NCBI RefSeq assembly: GCF_017876315.1
Contig: NZ_JAGINU010000002.1
Location: 1-64,000, forward strand
Length of the DNA stretch: 64,000 nt
Source: Pseudonocardia parietis
Lineage (GTDB): Bacteria; Actinomycetota; Actinomycetes; Mycobacteriales; Pseudonocardiaceae
Reading direction: 5' to 3'
Shown here: one piece after another, positions 52,560-61,650 of the stretch
Numbering within the stretch: the stretch's first letter is position 1
How the letters are laid out: every line of letters starts with the position of its first letter
Translations under genes and position numbers: made by a program
Notes under the pieces: model-generated
The model's input: the letters and a program-made list of their open reading frames with translations, nothing else
Told to the model about the DNA's origin: nothing
The model's database searches: none

Positions 52560-52702
52560 ATGCTGACGGTCGCCGTGCTCGCCGGGGTGTTCAGGGCGAT
52601 CATCGGCGCCTTGGCGGGGCTCGTCGGCGGGCGGCGGCATCTTCGCCGTCCCCGCCGTGCACGGCCTCGGCCTGCCGACCGAGGCCGTGCCCGATCACTG
52701 AT
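52560..52702 (+). pseudogene. N-terminal fragment of a TauE/SafE-type permease
   Basis: MLTVAVLAGVFRAIIGALAGLVGG in one frame, then GGIFAVPAVHGLGLPTEAVPDH after a one-base shift near 52633. This is helix 1 and the Gly-rich loop (GGGxxxVPxL) of TSUP-family sulfite or sulfonate exporters. The remaining helices are absent. The rest of 52326-52828 has no gene. Confidence 0.5.
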
Positions 52703-52828
52703 CGTCGTCAGGACAACGGCCGGACCCGCGAGCTATCCGGCGCCGGTGTGGCTTGCCCTGTTCCCCGGACGCCTGATGGGAGCTGTCGACGCCCGGGGGC
52801 GATGCCGGCAGCGGCCTGGCGTCGGGGC

Positions 52829-53442
52829 TTACAGGCGGTCGAGCATCGTTTGCATCTGCTGGATCTGCTGTTGCTGGGATTGCACGATCGACTGTGCGAG
52901 CTCGGTGGCCTGGGGGTTCGTGCCGTTTTGGATCTCGGGCTGGGCCATCGACACCGCACCCTGGTGGTGGACGATCATCTGCTGCAGCAGGAGCGTGGAG
53001 GCGGTCGCGCCGTCGGCGCGCTCGAGCTGGGCGAGGTCGTCGGGGGAGAGCAGTCCCTGCATGCCCTGTGCCTGCTCCAGCGACATCGCCGGGCCGGCGT
53101 TCCAGGCGGCCAGCCAGGATTGCATCTTCTCGATCTCCGGGCCCTGCTCGCGTTGGATCTTCTCGGTCATCTGGCGCACCTGCGGGTTCAGGTCCGGCTT
53201 GGCCAGCACGATCTCGGCCATGCGCAGCGCTTGCTGGTGGTGCGGAACCATCATCTTCACGAACTGCACATCAGCCTGGTTGTGCTCCGGGCTCACCGCG
53301 GTGGCGGGCTGGGCGGGCGCGCTGGCGGCCGACGGTGGTGGCGGGGTCTGCGGCGGCGCGGGCTGGCCCGGGGCGCAGGCCGTGATACCTGCTAACCCCA
53401 GGCGAGGACGGACGCAGCCGCGCCACGACCAACGTGGATCAT
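52829..53442 (-). CDS. DUF305 lipoprotein with a frameshift in the signal peptide
   Basis: From the ATG at 53442, which follows AGGAGGG, the frame gives MIHVGRGAAASVLAWG and then a stop. Adding one base near 53395-53405 continues as GLAGITACAPGQPAPPQ, a lipobox followed by the intact domain. The intact part, readable from a GTG at 53296, is DUF305: FVKMMVPHHQQALRMAEIVLAKPDL and LLLQQMIVHHQGAVSMAQPEIQNG. Either a true one-base deletion or a sequencing error. A CsoR-type box lies 50 bp upstream, so copper control is likely. Confidence 0.75.
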
Positions 53443-53492
53443 GGTTTCCCTCCTGCTCTCGATTGCTATAAGCGAAAATGACCTCTACACCT

Positions 53493-53509
53493 ATACCCCC
53501 TAAGGGTAT
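53493..53509. promoter_or_regulatory. CsoR-type box upstream of the DUF305 lipoprotein gene
   Basis: ATACCCCCTAAGGGTAT: perfect six-base arms, ATACCC-N5-GGGTAT. It lies between a possible -35 and -10 on the minus strand. Same TACCC-N5-GGGTA core as in front of csoR. Confidence 0.55.
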
Positions 53510-53599
53510 TCTTGTCGAGTGAGGCAGTTCGCACCGGGCCGGGCGTGGGCGCTACGGCCATGTCCGCCAGCCCAATGCCGTCGCAGCCCGGCTGCTGGC

Positions 53600-53846
53600 T
53601 CGTGTGGTCACGGCGACCCCGACCTTGGACCGCTCCGGACAGCTCGCGTTCGGTGACCTCGACGGCACCGTCGGGCAGACCTTCGGTGACGCCGAGCAGG
53701 GCGCCGGGCGTGACTACAGCGATGTGAAGGGCCTCAACGCGCTGATCGCGACCCGTGTCCGCGTCGGTGTCTCGTCGGTGATCGCCGCGACCGGGTTGCG
53801 GCAGCTGCTCGCCGACGCCCTGGCCACCGCGCATCACCTTCGTTGA
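53600..53846 (+). pseudogene. IS1380-type transposase fragment
   Basis: LDRSGQLAFGDLDGTVGQTFGDAEQGAGRDYSDVKGLNALIAT matches the block of IS1380-family transposases that contains the first Asp and the KxGLNALLAT phrase. No ends or remaining domains are present. Confidence 0.6.
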
Positions 53847-53989
53847 CCAGGACAGCTGCTGCTGCCTGTCCGGATCGCGCGGAGATGGCGCGCCAGCAGA
53901 CCGCTGACCGCTGACCGGACAGCCCGGGGTACCGCGTGTGGGGCGGCGGGCGCGGTCGGAGGACGTTCGCCGGATCGAGGTGCGGCGAG

Positions 53990-54400
53990 GGTCTCTCGTG
54001 CTGTGGAGGCCGGGTCCGGCGCGGTGGGGGGCGGGCGTGGTGGGGTCGCCGAGGCCGAGGGCGGTGATGTGAGACTGTGGGCCCGGTGGCGGTCGGCTTC
54101 GGCGATGTAGGTGCGCATGACCGCGGCGGAGCGCCAGCGGCCGTGGCGCATGATGGCCAGTTCGTCGACTCCGGCGGCGTAGGCCTGGCGAAGCCGCGGC
54201 GCAGGCTGTGCCCGGACCAGATCCCGGGCAGGTCGGCGGCGGCGCGGGTTTTGATGACCTGAGCGTCATCAATGGATCGGTCGGACAGTGCGGTGGCGCC
54301 GATCCGGTATCGGCGCACGCCGATCCTCGCCGACCAGCGCACGAGCAGCCGCAGCTACATCGGCGCCGCCACGATCAGGCCGCCACCGTGCCAATCACCA
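53990..54400 (-). pseudogene. Frameshifted tyrosine recombinase
   Basis: RIGATALSDRSIDDAQVIKTRAAADLPGIWSGHSLRRGFA in one frame continues in another as AAGVDELAIMRHGRWRSAAVMRTYIAEADRH. These are the HxLRRG box and the final block with catalytic Tyr (RTYIAEAD) of an integrase. The N-terminal half is missing. Confidence 0.65.
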
Positions 54401-54549
54401 CCGACCGAATTGTCTGATTTTGGCCTGCATGCTCGCTGACGCCGTCGTCGACACCGTCAGCGGCGGTCAACATCCATAGCGGGGCGATCGTCAACCCGGA
54501 GCGCAGGGACGCCGGGTTCTCCTGCGCACCGGTTGTGTATTGTGTGTGT

Positions 54550-54792
54550 ATGGCTCGGTTGAATGTGTGGGTTCCGGACGAGTTGGCCGCTCGGGCACGG
54601 GCACAGTCGTTGAATGTGTCGGCGTTGACCCAGCAGGCCTTGGCCGCCGAGCTCGACCGGCAGGCCACCGACACGTGGCTGGCCGAGTTGCCGGCACCGC
54701 GGCGACCGGTCGCCCACGCGACGGCGGTGGCCGCGCTCGACGCCGCCCGCGCCGAGTTCGAGGCCGATCCCGAGCAGGGGGCTCGCGAGTGA
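54550..54792 (+). CDS. vapB: Antitoxin, ribbon-helix-helix (VapB-like)
   Basis: 80 residues: MARLNVWVPDELAARARAQSLNVSALTQQALAAEL is a ribbon-helix-helix DNA-binding domain, followed by a toxin-binding tail. GTGA overlap with the PIN toxin gene. Binds its promoter and neutralises the toxin. Confidence 0.82.
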   Translation: MARLNVWVPDELAARARAQSLNVSALTQQALAAELDRQATDTWLAELPAPRRPVAHATAVAALDAARAEFEADPEQGARE

Positions 54793-55277
54793 GCGTGCCC
54801 GAGCAAGCGAGCCTGCCTGCGTCCGCGACAGGTCCGCCGGCGGGGTCGGCGGCGTCGCGGGGTCGGGCCGTCGCCGATCGGATGGTGGTGGTCGATGCTT
54901 CGGTGGTGGTGGATCTGCTGGCCGGTACCGAGCTGGCCGCCGCTGTCGCGCGGCGGCTGTCGGGCACCGTGCTACACGCCCCGGCGCACTGTGAGGCCGA
55001 AGTGCTCTCGGCGCTTGGCCGGCTCCAGCGCGCCGGTGAGCTGACCGTTGAGGAGGTGGACGCGGCGGTGGCCGCGGTGGCCGCGATGCCGCTCACGCGC
55101 CACCCGTTGGCCGCCTTGCTGCCCGGGGCGTGGGCCCGGCGCGGGCGTCTGCGTCTGCTGGACGCACTCTATGTGGAGTTGGCCAGCCAACTCGACACAG
55201 TGGTCGTGACTACCGATCACCGCTTGGCCCGTGCCACCGACCGCGCTGAGGCCATCGTCGCCGCCGACGATCGCTGA
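54789..55277 (+). CDS. vapC: PIN-domain toxin (VapC-like RNase)
   Basis: 162 residues from the GTG at 54789. The four acidic residues of the PIN active site are visible: Asp in VVVDASVVVDLL, Glu in HCEAEVLSAL, Asp in LLDALYVELA, Asp in VVTTDHRLAR. The first 30 residues are an Ala/Ser-rich extension; an ATG near residue 32 could be the real start. Cleaves RNA, often tRNA, when free of VapB. Confidence 0.85.
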   Translation: MSVPEQASLPASATGPPAGSAASRGRAVADRMVVVDASVVVDLLAGTELAAAVARRLSGTVLHAPAHCEAEVLSALGRLQRAGELTVEEVDAAVAAVAAMPLTRHPLAALLPGAWARRGRLRLLDALYVELASQLDTVVVTTDHRLARATDRAEAIVAADDR

Positions 55278-55499
55278 CACACACGGGATTAGAGCCGTGC
55301 ATGAAGCCTGGACTTCCCGTGGCTCAGATGGCGGTGGACCCGCAGCAAATCACACCGCCGACCACAGGCAGGGGCCGGACGTGGCGAACGTTGTGAACAG
55401 GGATTACGTCGACCCGATGGATCCTGCAGGACGGGGTCGAGCCTCGGCGCTGGTGCCGTAGATGCGCACCTGGTGGCCGCTGCGGTGCACCGCAGACAG
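55278..55499. other. Short non-coding gap
   Basis: No feature recognised between vapC and the oxygenase relic. Confidence 0.4.
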
Positions 55500-55850
55500 G
55501 CCGGGCGGCGCTTCGACGAGCACACGCACCCGAGTCCCGGCCCGGCCCGCGAAATATCAGCTCGGCGGACCCAGGGCGGCTTCGCCGATGATCTGGATTG
55601 GGTGGCCGGTTGCCGCGCCGGACCCGTGCTACTCGCCGGCGACGCCGCCCACGTGCACTCACCCCTCAGCCGTGCTGAGCCAAGGGCTCAACACCAGGCG
55701 CGCCGCCGACCTCGCTGGCCATGGGCCTCCACCATGCCGACGACCAGATCCTCGACGGCTACCAGCATGCACGACATCCGGTCGGGCGCCGCGTGCTGCG
55801 CGTCGTCGCGCCGACAGTTGATGGTGCAGCTCCATGCCGCTGATTTCACG
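55500..55850 (+). pseudogene. Relic of an FAD-dependent aromatic hydroxylase
   Basis: GPVLLAGDAAHVHSPL (the second FAD-binding motif of PHBH-type monooxygenases) is followed, in other frames, by QGLNT and DQILDGYQHxRHPVGRRVLR-like pieces. At least two frame changes; the N-terminal half is absent. Not the partner of the N-terminal fragment at 42255 as far as can be seen. Confidence 0.6.
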
Positions 55851-55977
55851 ATCCTTCAGCCGCCCGCGATGGCCACGACTGCCACGGCGGCGAGCAGCAG
55901 GCCGACCGGTTGCCCGCGGGGTCCACGCTCGCGCGGCGTGACGGTCCTGTCCCGAGTGGCTCTGCGGCCGACCCGGC

Positions 55978-56643
55978 TCAGGCCGGCGTGAGATCCCCGC
56001 GGAGCACGGTCGACCCGGCCGTGTCCAGCACCTTGAACCCGGAGGCGTCCGGCCGGAGCACCGAGGAGTTGAGGTTGCAGACCATCGGGGCCGCACCGGT
56101 CCCGATGAACGCGCCCGCGTCGACCTCCCGGCCGTCGGTGGCCTCGACGACGACGCGGTAGGTCGCCCCGGGCCGGAACCCGTCGGCGTCCAGCACGATC
56201 TCCATCCCCCAGGTGTGCGGGATCGCGACCGCGCTCGCCCGGATTTCCGGGGCGCTCGCCTGCACGGCGACCGGCTCGCGGGGGATCCCGTCGTAGTCGC
56301 CCACCGCGTAGCCGGCCACCCCGCCGACCACGAGCGCGACGGCCGCCGCGGCCGCGGCGACGCTCGTCGGGAGCCGTCGGCGCGGAGCCGGCCGGCGCTC
56401 CGCGCGCGCCGCCGCCACGATCCGCTCGCCCAGGTCGGCCGGTGGTACGGGTGTGCGGTCCAGGTGCTCGGGATCCACCCCGCCCAGCGCGGGCAGCACC
56501 GACGAGACTTTGGCCAGCTCGGCGCGGCAGGCCGCACAGCCGTCCAGGTGCGCCCGCACGGCGGCGGCCTCGCCGTCCGGCAGGCGCCCGATCGCGTAGT
56601 CACCGAGCGACTCCCGCATGGTCCGGTGCTCGTCCGGCGTCAC
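55978..56643 (-). CDS. Membrane anti-sigma factor (zinc-finger type)
   Basis: 221 residues. RESLGDYAIGRLPDGEAAAVRAHLDGCAACRAELAKV is the anti-sigma zinc finger (H-x3-C-x2-C), then a linker, one helix (VAAAAAAVALVVGGVAGYAVG) and an outside beta-rich domain. It holds an ECF sigma factor at the membrane until a signal arrives. The sigma gene just upstream (56640-56956) is destroyed, so this protein has lost its local partner. Confidence 0.88.
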   Translation of the reverse strand: MTPDEHRTMRESLGDYAIGRLPDGEAAAVRAHLDGCAACRAELAKVSSVLPALGGVDPEHLDRTPVPPADLGERIVAAARAERRPAPRRRLPTSVAAAAAAVALVVGGVAGYAVGDYDGIPREPVAVQASAPEIRASAVAIPHTWGMEIVLDADGFRPGATYRVVVEATDGREVDAGAFIGTGAAPMVCNLNSSVLRPDASGFKVLDTAGSTVLRGDLTPA

Positions 56644-56956
56644 AGTTGCACCCCATCTCGTCCATCGTCAGGCGCAGCGCCTTCAGCCCGCAGAAGACCC
56701 AGCCTGCGGATCGTCCCGAGCGGCATGCCCGCCTCGGCCGCGATCTCGGCATGCGGGCGCTGCCGCAGGTAGGCCTCCACGATCGCCTGCCGATGCTCGG
56801 GCGGAGCCGGCGCAGTGCCTCCTCGACCAGCCAGGTGTCGATCACAGCGTCGTCGGCCGGACCGACCGCGTCCGGAGTGGACTCGGGATCGTCGGTGAGG
56901 GCACGCCGCCAGGGCCGTGCGGTGATCCGGCGGATCTCGTCGATCACCACGCTCCG
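56640..56956 (-). pseudogene. Wrecked ECF sigma factor gene
   Basis: In order on the minus strand: VVIDEIRRITARPWRRALTDD and IDTWLVEEALRRL in one frame, PEHRQAIVEAYLRQRPHAEIAAEAGMPLGTIR (region 4 helix-turn-helix) in a second, then GLKALRLTMDEMGC back in the first. Two frameshifts, and region 2 is gone, replaced by the 96-bp repeat at 56957. Overlaps the anti-sigma start by 4 bp, as in an intact pair. Confidence 0.8.
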
Positions 56957-57052
56957 CGATTCCGCGGCGACACGTCCTACCAGGTTCTGCGCGGAGCCGA
57001 TAAGGCTGGAGCCAACGGGTCTCGGCAGTACCCGTGATCGGACCACCGCACC
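56957..57052. repeat. 96-bp repeat, copy 2
   Basis: Near-identical to 33108-33203. It sits exactly at the point where the sigma factor gene breaks off. See copy 1. Confidence 0.8.
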
Positions 57053-57120
57053 CTTGGCCAGCGGAGGATCGGGCTTCGACCCACGCCGCGGGCACAACAT
57101 CAGCGACACCACGCCTGTTC

Positions 57121-57139
57121 AATACCCTGAGGGGGTATT
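57121..57139. promoter_or_regulatory. CsoR-type box
   Basis: AATACCCTGAGGGGGTATT: perfect seven-base arms around five bases. TATACT follows at 57139-57144 as a possible -10 for plus-strand transcription. Third example of TACCC-N5-GGGTA in the window. Confidence 0.55.
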
Positions 57140-57183
57140 ATACTTTGGGGGTGTCCTGCCGTACGTCTTTGGAGATGTGACTG

Positions 57184-57368
57184 TGTCTCGATCAGCTGCC
57201 GGTCGGCGCCAGCACCCCACCGCAGGCCCGTGGGCTGCGGTGGTGACCGCCGTGGGTTCCGAGCAGGGGCGTGCCGTCCTGCGTTGCCTCCTCGGATGCA
57301 CGAGTCGAGCTCTGCAGAATCGTGCGAGCGCGACACGAGAGGGCTCGCACGGCAATAGCTGTCGCTGA
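57184..57368 (+). CDS. Short unknown open frame behind a CsoR-type box
   Basis: 61 codons from a GTG (SRSAAGRRQHPTAGPWAAVV), no helix or motif recognised. It is placed 40 bp after the box and the -10-like sequence, but its end runs into DNA that is duplicated at 33.2 kb. It may be the start of a gene whose remainder was lost. Confidence 0.3.
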
Positions 57369-57468
57369 ATGCTCGCCGGGACTCGTCGAGACGACACGTG
57401 TCGACCGGGCTGTCGGCGCTCCACCCGTCCCCGGAGGCCGACCTGCTGCTCTGGACGGCAGTCACAGA

Positions 57469-58107
57469 TCAGCGCGGGCGGTGAGCGGTCAGCTCGACGG
57501 CGGGGCTGGTCCCCCGGCGTGGACATTCGGTGAGCGCCACATCGACAAACCCGACTTCCGCAGACCGGACACGCAGGCTATGGGCAGGTTCGGCCAGCAC
57601 ATGGCGATGCACGGTAAGCACCAGCAACCCGCCCGGACGCAACACACGGAACAGCTCAGCGAACCCGAGCGACTGGTCCCAGAGCATGACGTTGTTGACC
57701 GAGATCGCCACATCCATCGACTGGTCCGCACAGCCGGTGCGCTCGGCCGTCCCGTCACCGATCTCGAGCGCGCCCATAGCGATCGGCCCCGCGCAGCGGC
57801 GGGTGGCCATCGCCCGCATCGTGGCTGACGGATCCACCCCCCGCACGAAACCGCTGGGGACGATCAGCCCTGCAGCCAGCGCCAGCCCGACCCCGGGCCC
57901 GCAACCCACCACGATGACTTGGTGATCGGGCCGCAGCTTCGCCCGGTCGACGGCCCATCGTTCCTGCCGACGGTTCCCCCAGGCCATCACCGCTCCACCG
58001 AGCCGCCCAGCCAGGCCACGGGGATGCCCGAAGGCCGCGTCGAGGGCTCGCCTCAGCCCGGTCGGACCAACGTCAGCGTGCGGTCGGTCAGCGTCAGCAT
58101 CCATCAA
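57469..58107 (-). CDS. Class I SAM-dependent methyltransferase
   Basis: 212 residues. HQVIVVGCGPGVGLALAAGLIVPSGFVRGVDPSATM is motif I and II, MDVAISVNNVMLWDQSLGFAELFRVLRPGGLLVLTVHRHV motifs IV-VI (UbiE-like). Soluble, small-molecule type. Its 3' end exists as a degenerate copy at 33391-33535, so the locus has been duplicated. Substrate unknown. Confidence 0.85.
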   Translation of the reverse strand: MMDADADRPHADVGPTGLRRALDAAFGHPRGLAGRLGGAVMAWGNRRQERWAVDRAKLRPDHQVIVVGCGPGVGLALAAGLIVPSGFVRGVDPSATMRAMATRRCAGPIAMGALEIGDGTAERTGCADQSMDVAISVNNVMLWDQSLGFAELFRVLRPGGLLVLTVHRHVLAEPAHSLRVRSAEVGFVDVALTECPRRGTSPAVELTAHRPR

Positions 58108-58396
58108 TGCAGCTCACCATCCCCGGCCGCCGATGCCGTCAGGGATCACCCTGACCGGAAATTCTGTCGGACACGGGCGCGCGGGATGACCGGCGCGGCT
58201 GGGCGTGATCGCGGCGTCGGGGGACGGGTTGCCTGGGCCACTGGAAGGCGTTCACCCAGTGAGTACGCCCAGGGCTTGCGACCTGCCCTGCGAGGCTGAC
58301 CGCATCATCCGTCCGCCTCCGGGGCGGCGTGGCAATGCTGTGGTTAGAGTCAGCAAGTCCGGAACGGGCCCCGGTCGAGAGGGAGGGACGGCGACG
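58108..58396. other. Short non-coding gap
   Basis: Divergent leader region between the methyltransferase and the secreted protein; GGGAGGG at its end is the ribosome site of the latter. Confidence 0.4.
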
Positions 58397-58888
58397 GTGC
58401 GTACCGCGATGCATCGCCCCGCAGCCCCGTTCGTCCTCCTGCTGATCGCCGTGTTCGTGCACACCGCGTTCGGACCCGTTCTGGCCTGCCACACCATCAC
58501 TCCGGAGCAACCGGTTGCGAGCGTCGCCGCCGTCACGGCGCTGGTCCAGGAGACCGGGGGATGTCCCGGATGCCTGCCCGACGCGCCTCTCGACGCTGAG
58601 GGCAACGCCAGTGTTCCGGCAAACGGGGATCCGTCAGGTTCACCGGCCGTGACTGGTCTGTGCACCCCCGACCGTCCCTGCCATCACGCCCCGGCAGGAC
58701 GAGACACTGCTGTCGACCCCGCGGTCCGCGGGGTCGATGCCCCACGTGACAGCGGCCCCGCTCTCCTCTCCACGTGCTTCAGGCCGGACCAGGTCGAGCA
58801 GCCTGTCCTGCCCGCCCCGGCATCGAACCCGGTGCCTCCGGCGGCGGTGCTGGCACCAGTCGCCGTGCTCTGCGTCGATCGGAACTGA
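58397..58888 (+). CDS. Secreted cysteine-containing protein, unknown
   Basis: 163 residues from the GTG at 58397, nine bases after GGGAGGG. A signal peptide (AAPFVLLLIAVFVHTAFGPVLAC) is followed by a flexible part with CPGC, CTPDRPCHH and further single Cys, then a hydrophobic end (PPAAVLAPVAVLCV). The Cys/His content suggests metal binding or disulfides. No family assigned; it resembles other small actinobacterial proteins found in metal-resistance regions. Confidence 0.5.
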   Translation: MRTAMHRPAAPFVLLLIAVFVHTAFGPVLACHTITPEQPVASVAAVTALVQETGGCPGCLPDAPLDAEGNASVPANGDPSGSPAVTGLCTPDRPCHHAPAGRDTAVDPAVRGVDAPRDSGPALLSTCFRPDQVEQPVLPAPASNPVPPAAVLAPVAVLCVDRN

Positions 58889-59105
58889 CCCGGCCCGGGC
58901 TCCGGATTCGATCGATCCCCGTCCGTGACCGGCTGACGAGGCTGGTTCGCAGGACATCACGTCCGGACTCATCTGCACCGGAATCCCGATTCGATGCGGC
59001 ACCAGGCCGGCCCAACCCGAAGGGCATCGCATGCCACACGCCACCCCAAGCCCTCGCCCGACACACACGGCGCATGTCCAACACGACGTCGTCACTGATC
59101 ATCGC

Positions 59106-59198
59106 CAGCCTCTCGACGAGATCAACGACATCCCTGCTCTACAGCATGGCGGCGAGCAACCGGGCGGACATGTTCTCTCGCTGCTCGACGCGCACCTA
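59106..59198 (+). pseudogene. Fragment of a MerR-type regulator
   Basis: QPLDEINDIPALQHGGEQPGGHVLSLLDAHLA matches residues of the MerR protein at 44197 (LHLDEIKDILDLQRGGEQPCGHVLSLLDMHIA). The metal-site Cys is replaced by Gly and the DNA-binding domain is missing. The surrounding 58889-59368 holds no gene. Confidence 0.6.
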
Positions 59199-59368
59199 GC
59201 TGTGTCGGGCTGCCCGGGGATCGGACACCTCTCGAGCCCGTGTCACCGGGAGCGTCGGCCGATCGATCTCCATCGCCTTGAAAACCTGCCGACAATCGGC
59301 ACAATGTCCGGTCCGCCCCCTACCCGCGCGCCGAATTGTGGTCGGGACCGGCAGGGAAGGCGCGCTCC

Positions 59369-60628
59369 GTGAAGATCGTGTGCATCGGTGGCGGTCCGGC
59401 AGGTCTGTACCTGGCCATCCTGGCCCGGTTGCGCTCGGACGGCCGGGACGAAGTCGTCGTCGCCGAGCGCAACCCGCCAGGGGAGGCTTCCGGGTTCGCC
59501 GTGACCCTCGGCGAGGACATCCTTGACGAGCTGTACCGCACCGACCCGGTGGGCGCGGACGGCGTCCGAGCCGCCGCGCACGTCTGGGGCGACCAGGTCG
59601 TCGAGGTCGCCGGCGAGACCGTGCACCTCGGCGGCCGCTACGGCTACTCGATCGGGCGCGCCCGGCTGCTCGAGGCGCTCACCGTCCGGGCCCGGCAGGT
59701 GGGAGTCGACCTGCGGTTCGACACCGAGGCCGCCCCCGACGGCGATCTCGCGGCCGATCCGCTGACCGCGGACGCCGACGTCGTCGTCGCAGCGGACGGG
59801 ATCAACAGCGCCGTGCGCGACGCCCGCACCGCGGAGTTCGGCACCCGGCTCACCCACGGCACCAACCGCTACGCCTGGTTCGGCACATCGAAGACGTTCG
59901 AGGCGTTCACCTTCGCCTTCGAGCGCACCGAGGCCGGCTGGATCTGGTTCCACGCCTACCCCGCCGCGGACTGCGTCAGCACCTGCATCGTGGAGTGCAC
60001 CCCGCAGACCTGGGCCGGTCTCGGCCTGGACCGGTTGTCCGCCGACGAGGGAATGCGGCTGCTGGAGACGATCTTCGCCCGGTCGCTGGAGGGACACTCG
60101 CTGATCGCCCCGCCCGGGACGGGCGCCTCGCCGTGGCTGGAGTTCCGCGAGATCCGCAACACCTCGTGGCGGTCCGGGCACGTCGTGCTGGCCGGCGACG
60201 CCGCGCACACCACACACTTCGCGATCGGCTCCGGCACGGTGCTCGCGGTGGCCGACGCGATCGTGCTGGCCGAGGAGCTCTATCCGGACGGCACGACCGG
60301 GAGGACGGCGGACGTCGATGCGGCGCTCGCCGGGTACGACGCCCGCCGGCGGACCGCGCTGGCACCGACCCAGGACATGGCGCGGCGCAGCATGCGGTGG
60401 TTCGAGGAGGTGCCGCAGCGACTCGAGGGCGCCGACGCGATCGACTTCTCCTGGTCTCTCCTCGATCGCCGCGGTGACCAGGGCCCGCTGCACCGGCGGC
60501 TGCACGAGGCCACCCAGATCGAACCGGTGCGCCGAGTACGGCGCCGGCTGACCTCCGCCCGGCGAGTACACCGAGCACTACGGCGCGGCGAGATCGACCC
60601 GATCGGCGTCCTCACCGGTCGCCGCTGA
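59369..60628 (+). CDS. FAD-dependent monooxygenase (salicylyl/aminobenzoyl-CoA hydroxylase-like)
   Basis: 419 residues from a GTG behind AGGGAAGG. KIVCIGGGPAGLYLAILARL is the FAD site, ERNPPGEASGFAVTLGEDILDEL the variation found in 2-aminobenzoyl-CoA and salicylyl-CoA hydroxylases, DVVVAADGINSAVR the DG motif and GHVVLAGDAAHTTHFAIGSGT the second FAD motif. It likely hydroxylates an aromatic compound with NAD(P)H and O2; the CoA-ester preference is inferred. No pathway genes are adjacent. Confidence 0.88.
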   Translation: MKIVCIGGGPAGLYLAILARLRSDGRDEVVVAERNPPGEASGFAVTLGEDILDELYRTDPVGADGVRAAAHVWGDQVVEVAGETVHLGGRYGYSIGRARLLEALTVRARQVGVDLRFDTEAAPDGDLAADPLTADADVVVAADGINSAVRDARTAEFGTRLTHGTNRYAWFGTSKTFEAFTFAFERTEAGWIWFHAYPAADCVSTCIVECTPQTWAGLGLDRLSADEGMRLLETIFARSLEGHSLIAPPGTGASPWLEFREIRNTSWRSGHVVLAGDAAHTTHFAIGSGTVLAVADAIVLAEELYPDGTTGRTADVDAALAGYDARRRTALAPTQDMARRSMRWFEEVPQRLEGADAIDFSWSLLDRRGDQGPLHRRLHEATQIEPVRRVRRRLTSARRVHRALRRGEIDPIGVLTGRR

Positions 60629-60762
60629 TCACCTTTACGCGCTCGGTGGCCACCTCCGCTGTACGAACTGCCCGCACACCCCAGGCCGCCGCCCACCTGC
60701 GCTTGAAGTGCGGTTTGCCCCGTCTCAGTGAAAGTGGACATGGCGTTTGCTTGCAGCCCGTT

Positions 60763-61029
60763 TCAGGTCCGCATGACCGCGCGTAGGACGGCGAGACGCT
60801 CGTCAGGCCGCACGGTGGCGAGAGTCTTCCCCGACCGCGACTCGCTCATCCGGCTCGTCGGGATGTCCTCGCCGAGCAGCACGACGAGTGGACCGATGGC
60901 CGCCGCTGCCTCGGGCTCGACGTCCTGAGTCGAGCCCGCGCCGCCACCGACCCTCACCCCGGACACCGGTGAGGAGGCCGAACCCGCGCCGACGATCTCG
61001 GCGCTGAGCACCTGAACCAGCAAGATCAC
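60763..61029 (-). CDS. Short hypothetical protein
   Basis: 88 residues from a GTG (ILLVQVLSAEIVGAGSASSPVSGVRVGGG), ending ERLAVLRAVMRT. Composition is protein-like but no family is recognised and it has no clear ribosome site. Could be the end of a lost larger gene. Confidence 0.3.
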   Translation of the reverse strand: MILLVQVLSAEIVGAGSASSPVSGVRVGGGAGSTQDVEPEAAAAIGPLVVLLGEDIPTSRMSESRSGKTLATVRPDERLAVLRAVMRT

Positions 61030-61249
61030 GCGTCAGCCGTCACACACCACGTCACGGGACTTGACCCCGACCGTCGCCGGCCGGCAGAAGCATCGGTTCA
61101 CGCGATGCCTGTGCTCTGTTCGGCGACCTGACCAGTCTGAGCACTTCACCCCGCGGGTGATCACCCAGAACGTTTGCTCGCGGAGGACCGGACCGAGCGC
61201 TGCGGCCCCGGCGCGTCTGTCCCGCCGGAAAGCAGCGGAGGCGACGTGA

Positions 61250-61650
61250 TCACATGAGGGCGTGGTCGGGGGGCACCCACAGCCTCGCGGGGAGCGGCCT
61301 CTCAAGTAGATCGGTGCGGCCCCGGCGCAGCCGGGCGTGCAGCACGTCCCGGTCCCGGCCATCACGGCGAGCAGGGGGTGGTAGCCGCGGCGTCCGGTGC
61401 GCATCACCTGCCGAGCCCCGGACTTGTCGAGGCCGTAGGTCTCGACCAGAGTCGCGTCGATGTCGACCACCACCGCAGCGTCGCCGGGCGGGGTCGTGTC
61501 GAGTGCGCCCAGCCCGGCGGCGCGGGCCAGGAGCACCGCGGCAGCACGCGCAGAGCCAGGTCTCGGACGCGGCGCTCCACTCGGCGCTGGCCGGTGAGCA
61601 CCGACGAGATCTTGATGTGCAGACACGCACGCGTCGACCGGCCGGACCTG
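61250..61650 (-). pseudogene. IS1380-type transposase, N-terminal fragment
   Basis: AVVVDIDATLVETYGLDKSGARQVMRTGRRGYHPLLAVMAGTG is the conserved block with the first catalytic Asp of IS1380/IS4-like transposases. It continues as DVLHARLRRGRTDLL in another frame. Frameshifted and truncated. Confidence 0.6.
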
